A DNA stretch of 22,492 nucleotides, taken from positions 1 through 22,492 of the forward strand of contig CAKSDT010000019.1 in assembly GCA_934446135.1 (NCBI GenBank), written 5' to 3'. Below are positions 17,333 to 22,492 of this stretch, piece by piece. A program made the position numbers and the translations under genes. The notes under the pieces are model-generated. The model was not told where the DNA came from, did no database searches, and saw only the letters and a list, made by a program, of their open reading frames with translations. The stretch is from an uncultured Clostridia bacterium (lineage in GTDB: Bacteria; Bacillota; Clostridia; RGIG6154). Position 1 is the first letter of the stretch, and every line of letters starts with the position of its first letter.

Positions 17333-17964
17333 GAATGATTGTTGCCTGTATGTGCGGAATACTTATCGGTCTTGAGAGAAAAAACCGAGCTAAAGAAGCA
17401 GGTGTCAGGACTCACTGCGTTGTAGCCTGTGCATCAGCACTTATGATGATAATTTCAAAATACAGTTTTGCGGATATGCCGATTGGTGCTGATGGTGTAA
17501 GAGGTGCAGACAGTGCAAGAATTGCAGCACAGGTTGTCAGCGGAATAGGCTTTTTGGGTGCAGGGATGATATTTGTGCACAAAAACACCGTAACCGGACT
17601 TACAACCGCAGCAGGTATATGGGCAACTTCGGGAGTCGGTCTTGCTATAGGCTCAGGAATGTATATTGTTGGTATCGCTGCAACAATTATAATAATTATA
17701 GTTCAGATTACGCTTCATAAAAATTTCAGTTGGCTTAAAACTTTAAAACCAAAAAAACTTGTAATAAACAATGTCAGTGAAAACGGTTTTCAGGATTTTA
17801 TGACAAATTTTCTAACTCAAAAAGGTGTATTGGTACACGATTGCTATATTAAAAAAACAAGTGAAGGAACGGACTACACTTTTATAATTGATATGCCTCA
17901 GTCTGTCTCAGAAGAAAGCATAGTATCATCAATAAACTATGAATGTAAACTGACTGCAAATTAA
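17293..17964 (+). CDS. MgtC/SapB-family membrane protein
   Basis: The 223-residue protein has a hydrophobic N-terminal half of four to five helices with MgtC signatures: GLERKNRAKEAGVRTH near 26-41, RIAAQVVSGIGFLGAGMIF near 75-93 and TGLTTAAGIWATSGVGLAIG. A soluble C-terminal domain of about 75 residues follows. MgtC proteins sit in the cytoplasmic membrane and are linked to low-magnesium growth and to modulation of ATP synthase or phosphate uptake in pathogens; no transport function is proven for this branch. AGGGGG lies 8 bases before the ATG and inside the DUF1667 gene, which it overlaps by 40 bases. A terminator follows at once, so it is the last gene of the operon. Confidence 0.92.
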   Translation: MAFFNTQQIWYILRMIVACMCGILIGLERKNRAKEAGVRTHCVVACASALMMIISKYSFADMPIGADGVRGADSARIAAQVVSGIGFLGAGMIFVHKNTVTGLTTAAGIWATSGVGLAIGSGMYIVGIAATIIIIIVQITLHKNFSWLKTLKPKKLVINNVSENGFQDFMTNFLTQKGVLVHDCYIKKTSEGTDYTFIIDMPQSVSEESIVSSINYECKLTAN

Positions 17965-17995
17965 AAAACGGCGGTATAAAAACCGCCGTTTTTTT
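17963..17995. terminator. Bidirectional intrinsic terminator
   Basis: A6-CGGCGGT (17963-17975) pairs with ACCGCCG-T6 (17982-17994) around a 6-base loop. The A and T flanks give a U-tract on either strand. It serves mgtC from the left and the lipoprotein gene from the right; the stop codon of the latter (17994-17996) lies within its edge. Confidence 0.93.
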
Positions 17996-18563
17996 AGTTA
18001 TCCACAATTGGAATTGCACATATATCTTTCATCTTAGTAAGGTCCGAACCGAAGAAAACATACCACACATCATTAAAAGTTATGTCTTTTGTATTTGCAA
18101 GAACGAGATACTTACTGTCAGCTTCTGCATTCGGAAGTCTTCCTTCCAAAACATAGCAATACTTATAATCAAGTTCATCTGCAGGCTGCGGTATTTTTTC
18201 AAATATTTCCCATTCATCATCAATTATGATTTCTATTGTATCTTCACCCGAAATCTGATAGGAGTTCCCGTCAGAAAAATTGCTCTCGCCGTCGTTTTGA
18301 GGAACTTCGTATTCTTTTACCGCTTTTTTAAATTCTCCGTCCATATTTCCGCATCTTGCGGTAATTTCACTTTCTTTATCAGTATCATAATAAAGTCCGC
18401 CGTCTATTCTTACCATTCTTACAGGGTCTTTATCATACTTATCATTTTCATCTGTGACATAAACAGCGGTCGGTCCGTCACTTCCGCCAATTATTCCAAT
18501 GCTTTCAGCCTGACATCCGGAAAGCAGAGTAATAAATGACAAAATCAACATTAAAATTCTCAT
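17994..18563 (-). CDS. Small lipoprotein with IGIIGGSDGPT motif
   Basis: The 189-residue protein starts with a lipoprotein signal peptide: a hydrophobic stretch (residues 3-14) and lipobox LSGC, with the lipid-anchor Cys at 17. Five residues later comes IGIIGGSDGPTAVYV (22-36), a glycine-rich sequence very like a conserved membrane segment of sodium-pumping decarboxylase beta subunits, here in a soluble exported protein. The rest is acidic and unassigned, with a C-terminal globular part rich in aromatic residues (ELDYKYCYVLEGRLPN, FNDVWYVFFGSD). The ATG, preceded by GGGAGGAG, is 10 bases after the PstS-like stop, so the two are co-transcribed. Function unknown; probably on the outer face of the membrane beside the binding protein. 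Confidence 0.82.
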   Translation of the reverse strand: MRILMLILSFITLLSGCQAESIGIIGGSDGPTAVYVTDENDKYDKDPVRMVRIDGGLYYDTDKESEITARCGNMDGEFKKAVKEYEVPQNDGESNFSDGNSYQISGEDTIEIIIDDEWEIFEKIPQPADELDYKYCYVLEGRLPNAEADSKYLVLANTKDITFNDVWYVFFGSDLTKMKDICAIPIVDN

Positions 18564-18573
18564 AATCTCCTCC

Positions 18574-19851
18574 CTATTTTCCTTTAATTGGTGTATAACC
18601 CGTTTTTTCTATTAATTCTTGTCCCTGTTCGGATAAAATCCACTCAAGAAGTTTTTTTGTGTTATAAGACGCATCTTTTCTTGTTACCGCATAGAAATTT
18701 GATGTAATAGGGTATTTCTCATTGTCGATATTTTCCTTGTCCGGATAAACTCCGTTTATTTTAAGAAGTTTAATTTTTCCGTTCTTAACCATTTCGGTCG
18801 AATAAAATCTGAAAGAAAATCCCAATGAGTTTTTGAAATTCCTATAATCAGCAGTTTTTGTTATTATTCCGCCCATACCGTCTACCACATCTTCTTCGGG
18901 GGGATTTATGACGGGTTCACCGTCCATAAGTCTTATAAGTGCGGACTGACTTCCGCTGCCCTCGTCACGCTGAAATGCCTTTATTTTCCCGAAATTATTA
19001 ATTCCAAGCTGCGACCAATCGGTAATCTTACCCGAATAAATGCCTTTTATATCCGAAAGTTTAATATCATCTATAGGGTTTTTATTATTTACAAAAAATA
19101 CAAATGCCTCTTTACCAATCGGGGTGTATACAAGTTCAACATTGTTATCTTCAGCAAATTGTTTTTGTTCTTCAGACGGGCCGCCGACAAATATAATATC
19201 AGCATCTCCCGTAACAATACCTTCATATGCACCCGTTGTTGTAGTGCATTGTAAAAAGTCGTTCGTGCTGCAGCTTAGCCCCATTCCTTCTTCTTCCTGC
19301 ACAATCGTATCTAAATACGATTTTGGATAAACCGCTCTTGCAAAAGCAGAATATATGGGATAGAGTGCAGTTGCTCCATCCATAACCGGAACATCCCGGT
19401 CTATTCTAAGAGTCGCTTCCCCGTCTAAAATTGCAACCTTTGATTTGCTGTAGTATGGAGCATAGTCAGGTAAAATTTCATTTTTCTCTCCGATTTTCGG
19501 AATATTTTCTATGTACTTTCCGTAACCAAAATATACCCCCGTCGATACAATGCAGAGCATAAATACGCTTAAAATCGGAATATATACTGCCTTTTTATTC
19601 ATTTTGTTAAACAGCAAAAGTATAATTGCTAAAACTGAGGTAATTATAAATATACTTATTGCTGCAATATAAAAAGCAGCATTAGAATTTGCAAAAAACA
19701 ACTCAATTGCAGAGAAAAACCATATCATACCTCCGACTAAAAATACCCCGACGGACAAAATTACCTTTCCTGCAGTCTTGTGCTTTGTTAAAACAGTGAG
19801 CAAAACGCCGATAATCAATAATGCTAATAAAGGTATTATAATTCTACTCAT
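18574..19851 (-). CDS. PstS-like substrate-binding protein on four membrane helices
   Basis: The 425-residue protein has four predicted helices (about 4-21, 29-46, 57-80 and 88-108) followed by a PstS-like periplasmic-binding domain (about 120-425). PstS hallmarks are visible: DGATALYP at 158-165 and RDEGSGSQSA at 295-304, the phosphate-loop and SGxQ positions, plus SDIKGIYSGKITDWSQLG and a C-terminal EWILSEQGQELIEKTGYTPI. It therefore may bind phosphate or a similar oxyanion. There is no lipobox; the helices replace the usual lipid anchor, which is unusual. No pstC, pstA or pstB is nearby. AAAGGAG precedes the ATG and a clear promoter lies upstream. It could be a sensor or scavenger rather than a transporter part. 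Confidence 0.85.
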   Translation of the reverse strand: MSRIIIPLLALLIIGVLLTVLTKHKTAGKVILSVGVFLVGGMIWFFSAIELFFANSNAAFYIAAISIFIITSVLAIILLLFNKMNKKAVYIPILSVFMLCIVSTGVYFGYGKYIENIPKIGEKNEILPDYAPYYSKSKVAILDGEATLRIDRDVPVMDGATALYPIYSAFARAVYPKSYLDTIVQEEEGMGLSCSTNDFLQCTTTTGAYEGIVTGDADIIFVGGPSEEQKQFAEDNNVELVYTPIGKEAFVFFVNNKNPIDDIKLSDIKGIYSGKITDWSQLGINNFGKIKAFQRDEGSGSQSALIRLMDGEPVINPPEEDVVDGMGGIITKTADYRNFKNSLGFSFRFYSTEMVKNGKIKLLKINGVYPDKENIDNEKYPITSNFYAVTRKDASYNTKKLLEWILSEQGQELIEKTGYTPIKGK

Positions 19852-19890
19852 ATCTTTCTCCTTTCCCGAGAATCATCCTGCCCTATAAAC

Positions 19891-19919
19891 ATTCTAACAT
19901 ACACTTTGCTTTTATGCAA
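19891..19919 (-). promoter_or_regulatory. Promoter of the PstS-like/lipoprotein unit
   Basis: Minus strand TTGCAT (19919-19914), 17-base spacer, TAGAAT (19896-19891), about 40 bases before the start codon at 19851. Spacing is ideal and each hexamer departs from consensus at one or two positions. No Pho-type repeated box was recognised near it. Confidence 0.65.
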
Positions 19920-19950
19920 GAAAATTTGCCGCATCAAAAGACACGGCAAA
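19920..19950 (-). terminator. Intrinsic terminator after the carbohydrate-binding remnant
   Basis: On the minus strand TTTGCCG (19950-19944) pairs with CGGCAAA (19931-19925) around a 12-base loop, followed by UUUUCUUG. The stem is short, so efficiency is uncertain. It lies 12 bases after the TAG at 19962 that ended the original reading frame, which fits that frame being the ancestral gene end. Confidence 0.6.
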
Positions 19951-19961
19951 ATATTTACATT

Positions 19962-20793
19962 CTATTCATCTTTATACTGTTTCAAAAAGTAATTTTTGAA
20001 ATGCCTTACTGAAAAAAATCCGCAAACGGTTAAAAATATTGCTATTGCTATGATTTTCGTCATTTTGAAAGGGAGTCTCGCTGCTGACCTCGCCCGCGGC
20101 AGATGTTATTCCTCCGAATGTGTTTACAGTGTTTTTCAATGTAAACTCACTCTTTGCTTCATTAGAACTTTCAATCTGTTCATCAGGTGCACGGTTATCC
20201 ATAATCGGCCCGGATTCATTAGTCATAGGCGGCATATCGGAATCTTCCCTGTTTTTGAAGTCCGAATTATCGTTCCTTACTTTTCTGTCATTCTGCGGCG
20301 GATTCCCGGGAATTTCTTTTCTGTCCGGATTTTCCGGAATTTCCGTACTGTTGGGTTTGCCGGGTTCTTCTCCGTTTTCCGGTCTGTTCCCCTCAAATCT
20401 CATATTGCCTCTTCTGTTTCTTCCCTCTGAGGTGTATGCCATAACAATTCCGTCCGAGTCCTCAGTTTTCCCTTTATAAAGCATATATGTCTGATCCTTT
20501 TCAAAATCCGGACTGCTTATTACAAGACCGTTGTAATTTCTTTCTATATTACTCAAAAATTCATCATTTTGAGGGCTGTATGAAAAAGCTATGTTATTAT
20601 CACTGTCAACAAATGAAATTGAATCCTTACTTGACATTTTTTCATTAAATAAGAGATTAAGCGTAACCTGACTGCTGTTTTCCGATGCCATATCCATATC
20701 AGAACCGGCAGCAAAAACATATCCGCCGTTTATAACAGGGCCTTTGTCACTGCCCAATCCTGAATCTGCCCCGGAGTTTGCAAAAATAATCAA
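19962..20793 (-). pseudogene. 3' remnant of a Cthe_2159-like carbohydrate-binding protein, N-terminally deleted and frameshifted
   Basis: The frame from 20793 to 19972 encodes 273 residues beginning in mid-domain. GPVINGGYVFAAGS and the following beta-rich part up to YNGLVISSPDFEKDQTYMLY resemble the C-terminal end of the Cthe_2159 family of secreted carbohydrate-binding proteins. A Pro/Asn/Glu/Arg-rich linker follows (about 115-230). The signal peptide and the parallel beta-helix repeats expected upstream are missing. Near the end, removing one base (20067) switches to a frame reading FKMTKIIAIAIFLTVCGFF, a clear membrane helix with a basic tail, ending at a TAG at 19964-19962. This is probably the original C-terminal anchor. 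The only start for the fragment is a TTG directly after a stop, with no ribosome site of its own. Confidence 0.75.
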
Positions 20794-20853
20794 TTACTGA
20801 TTTTCATCTACAAGATATTTGTATTCAAATCTGTTAAATACTTCAATTGCCAT
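20794..20853 (-). pseudogene. 5' remnant of a VTC-type polyphosphate polymerase gene
   Basis: Behind a strong AGGGAGGA site (20868-20861), an ATG at 20853 opens 19 codons reading MAIEVFNRFEYKYLVDENQ and then TAA. This matches the N-terminus of bacterial VTC-domain (polyphosphate polymerase) proteins, which begin with a similar FNRxExKYL pattern. The rest of that gene, normally some 230 residues, is gone. The next base starts the carbohydrate-binding remnant in the same frame. VTC-like genes are often neighbours of Cthe_2159-like genes in Clostridia (from memory), so an internal deletion joining the two explains the structure. Confidence 0.65.
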
Positions 20854-20960
20854 ATCTTTTTCCTCCCTCTGTCTAAATAATATCTCTTATATGTGAAAAT
20901 TTAATGGTCCTATTTTGCAAATTTGTTAAAGAAAATGTATAAATATTCAATTCTAAAAAC

Positions 20961-20986
20961 AAAAAAAGAGATGTTAAAACACCTCT
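20961..20986 (-). terminator. Intrinsic terminator after trmO
   Basis: On the minus strand AGAGGTGT (20986-20979) pairs with ACATCTCT (20974-20967), eight pairs with one G-U, around a TTTA loop, and a run of Us follows. It lies 41 bases after the trmO stop at 21028. The remaining spacer to the VTC remnant (20854-20960) is AT-rich and shows no promoter I would defend. Confidence 0.8.
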
Positions 20987-21027
20987 CCGCACTTTAAACA
21001 AAGTCTCTCTTACAGTAATAAAAGATA

Positions 21028-21681
21028 TTAAACCACTTTTTTAATTTCCACAACAAAAAGAACAGAACCGTTAACTTTAAATTTTATCCTGTAATCCGAA
21101 AATTCAAAAGAATATATTTTTTCATTTTTCTGGTAACCGGGGCGTGGATCCGTTTTTAATATTTCGGTAAGATTTTCTGTAAAATTTTTATCAAGATCTG
21201 AAATATCTGTTGCAAATTTAACTTCAAGTTCTCTAAAGTCTGCCTCCTCGGTAAAACCGCCTAATGCGTCCGTATGACAATCGGTATACGGAAGATATGG
21301 CTTTATATCATATATGGGCGTATTATCCATAAGATCTGCACCCGAAACAAGAAGATTTCCGTCCGAAACTTTTATGAGTTTAACGGAAGAAAGTCCCAAA
21401 CCGTTTGGCCTGAACGGAGAACGGGTTGCAAAAACACCTTTTCTTACATTTCCGCCGAGTTTCGGAGGTCTTACGGTTGGAGTTACTTTCCTTCCGTCAT
21501 TTTCAGAAAACCCCCATATAAGCCACAAATGAGAAAAGTCTTCAATTCCTCTTATATATTCCCTGTCGCGGTATTTTCCCTCAAAAACAATTTTCGAAAC
21601 TACACCCTGTACTATACCGGGCTGCCTTGGTATTCCGAATTTTGTTTTATAATCGTTTTTGATTCTCGCTATTATTTCCAT
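21028..21681 (-). CDS. trmO: tRNA (t6A37) N6-methyltransferase TrmO (TsaA/YaeB family)
   Basis: TrmO methylates N6-threonylcarbamoyladenosine at position 37 of certain tRNAs using S-adenosylmethionine. The 217-residue protein shows the family landmarks: KFGIPRQPGIV near 13-23, GIEDFSHLWLIWGF, RPPKLGG with RKGVFATRSPFRPNGLGLS and IYDIKPYLPYTD. The ATG at 21681 fits the family N-terminus but has no ribosome site; a hairpin lies 11 bases upstream. In-frame TTG (21714), GTG (21708) and ATG (21702) codons upstream follow an AAAGGA and would add up to 11 residues encoded by the hairpin. Translation from GTG 21708 or ATG 21702 cannot be excluded. It follows the aldolase gene by 45 bases. Confidence 0.9.
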   Translation of the reverse strand: MEIIARIKNDYKTKFGIPRQPGIVQGVVSKIVFEGKYRDREYIRGIEDFSHLWLIWGFSENDGRKVTPTVRPPKLGGNVRKGVFATRSPFRPNGLGLSSVKLIKVSDGNLLVSGADLMDNTPIYDIKPYLPYTDCHTDALGGFTEEADFRELEVKFATDISDLDKNFTENLTEILKTDPRPGYQKNEKIYSFEFSDYRIKFKVNGSVLFVVEIKKVV

Positions 21682-21691
21682 AATATAAATA

Positions 21692-21712
21692 TGGCGGTGC
21701 ATAAACACCGCC
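21692..21712 (-). terminator. Hairpin between the aldolase gene and trmO, possible weak terminator
   Basis: GGCGGTG (21712-21706 on the minus strand) pairs perfectly with CACCGCC (21699-21693) around TTTATG. The downstream sequence ATATTTATATT is AU-rich but is not a proper U-tract. It could be a leaky terminator that lowers trmO expression relative to the aldolase, or an mRNA 3'-end stabiliser. Confidence 0.5.
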
Positions 21713-21726
21713 AATTCCTTTTCTTA

Positions 21727-22492
21727 TTACGCTTTATTTATTGAACCGAAAAGTTCCATTTTTTCTTTAACGGTTGCTTTAATTGCTTCAAATCCGGGAG
21801 CAAGAAGTTTTCTTGGGTCAAAGCCTTTTCCTTCAAGGTCTTTTCCTTCCTCAACATATTTTCTTGTTGCTGCGGCAAATGCCAACTGACATTCTGTATT
21901 AACATTTATTTTTGAAACGCCTAAAGAAATTGCTTTTTTAATCATATCAGCTGGAATACCTGTTCCGCCGTGAAGTACCAATGGCATAGGATAAGTAATT
22001 TCTCCGATTTCTTTTAAAACATCAAAGTTAAGGCCTTTCCAGTTTGCAGGATACTTGCCGTGAATATTTCCGATACCTGCTGCTAAAAAGTCAATACCGA
22101 GATCTGCAATCATTTTACATTCTTTCGGATCGGCAACCTCACCGCCGCCTACAACACCGTCTTCTTCTCCGCCTATTGCACCAACTTCTGCTTCAACGGA
22201 AATTCCTTTTTCGTGGGCAATCCTTACTATTTCCTTTGTCTTTTCGATATTTTCATTGATAGGATAGTGAGAACCGTCAAACATAACGGATGAAAAACCT
22301 GCTTCAATAGTTTTTAACGCACCTTCGTAACTGCCGTGGTCAAGATGAAGAGCAACCGGAACTGTAATTCCGAGTTCTTTAATCATTCCTTTAACCATTC
22401 CAACTACAGTCGTATATCCGCACATATATTTTCCTGCACCTTCCGAAACACCTAAAATAACAGGTGAATTACATTCCTGTGCAGTTAAAAGT
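21727..22492 (-). CDS. fba: Class II fructose-bisphosphate aldolase (5' end outside window)
   Basis: This zinc-dependent glycolytic/gluconeogenic aldolase splits fructose-1,6-bisphosphate into DHAP and glyceraldehyde-3-phosphate. The frame stays open to the window edge (upstream residues read QECNSPVILGVSEGAGKYM), so about 254 residues of roughly 285 are present and the methionine at 22425 is internal. Metal ligands are visible in LHLDHGS, GNIHGKYP and VLHGGTGIP. FDGSHYP and SKINVNTECQLAF are also typical. The gene ends 15 bases before the hairpin preceding trmO. Aldolase and the G3P dehydrogenase in this window share DHAP, but there is no sign of joint regulation. Confidence 0.96.
   Translation of the reverse strand, partial: LLTAQECNSPVILGVSEGAGKYMCGYTTVVGMVKGMIKELGITVPVALHLDHGSYEGALKTIEAGFSSVMFDGSHYPINENIEKTKEIVRIAHEKGISVEAEVGAIGGEEDGVVGGGEVADPKECKMIADLGIDFLAAGIGNIHGKYPANWKGLNFDVLKEIGEITYPMPLVLHGGTGIPADMIKKAISLGVSKINVNTECQLAFAAATRKYVEEGKDLEGKGFDPRKLLAPGFEAIKATVKEKMELFGSINKA

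Noticed and set aside
17994..18563. Sodium-translocating decarboxylase beta subunit
   Set aside because: Only the IGIIGGSDGPT string matches; the protein is a 189-residue exported lipoprotein without the eleven or so helices of the real subunit.
20854..20960. A promoter for the VTC remnant
   Set aside because: AT-rich with several TTGNNN and TATNNT-like strings, but no pair with 16-18 base spacing that stands above background.
1..22492. Mobile elements, CRISPR array, toxin-antitoxin pair, prophage or tRNA genes
   Set aside because: No transposase or integrase motifs, regular direct repeats, small paired ORFs or tRNA-like cloverleaf sequence were recognised on either strand.

Overview
The window reads as chromosomal DNA of an AT-rich, strictly anaerobic Clostridia-type Firmicute. 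The signs are strong AGGAGG-type ribosome sites, some TTG and GTG starts, intrinsic terminators with long U-tracts, an all-in-one clostridial PurL, a B. subtilis-like Fe-S PurF and formate-tetrahydrofolate ligase. I cannot name the species.

Region 1 (1-13260) is one minus-strand operon for de novo IMP synthesis. Transcription starts at a consensus promoter (13231-13260), runs through a ZTP/ZMP (pfl) riboswitch with an overlapping intrinsic terminator (13110-13230), then purE-purC-purF-purM-purN-purO-AICAR formyltransferase-purD-purL-fhs, and ends at a strong bidirectional terminator (125-166). The last two steps to IMP are split over two proteins: a stand-alone PurH formyltransferase half and an archaeal-type PurO cyclohydrolase. 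PurN and the formyltransferase consume 10-formyl-THF, Fhs makes it from formate, and the riboswitch senses ZMP/ZTP, which builds up when 10-formyl-THF is short. Sensor, supply and demand therefore sit in one transcript.

Region 2 (13351-17995) is a DeoR-family regulator (minus) divergent from a plus-strand operon. That operon encodes a GlpA-like flavoprotein with a BFD-type iron-sulfur domain, a GlpB-like pyridine-nucleotide oxidoreductase, a DUF1667 cysteine protein and an MgtC-family membrane protein. It looks like an anaerobic glycerol-3-phosphate oxidation module. The first three genes overlap by 4 bases and the last by 40.

Region 3 (17994-19950, minus) is a two-gene unit with its own promoter: a PstS-like binding protein carried on four membrane helices, then a small lipoprotein with a glycine-rich IGIIGGSDGPT motif right after its lipid-anchor cysteine.

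Region 4 (19962-20853, minus) is a decaying locus. Nineteen codons of what looks like a VTC-type polyphosphate polymerase are joined to the 3' end of a Cthe_2159-like carbohydrate-binding protein gene, and a single-base frameshift hides the original C-terminal membrane anchor.

Region 5 (20961-22492, minus) holds trmO and the window-truncated class II fructose-bisphosphate aldolase gene. No tRNA, rRNA, CRISPR array, insertion sequence or phage gene was seen, and no gene-free stretch exceeds 300 bases. The novel material is modest: the deletion scar, the lipoprotein/binding-protein pair and the read-through at the DUF1667-mgtC junction are the parts least explained by known systems.
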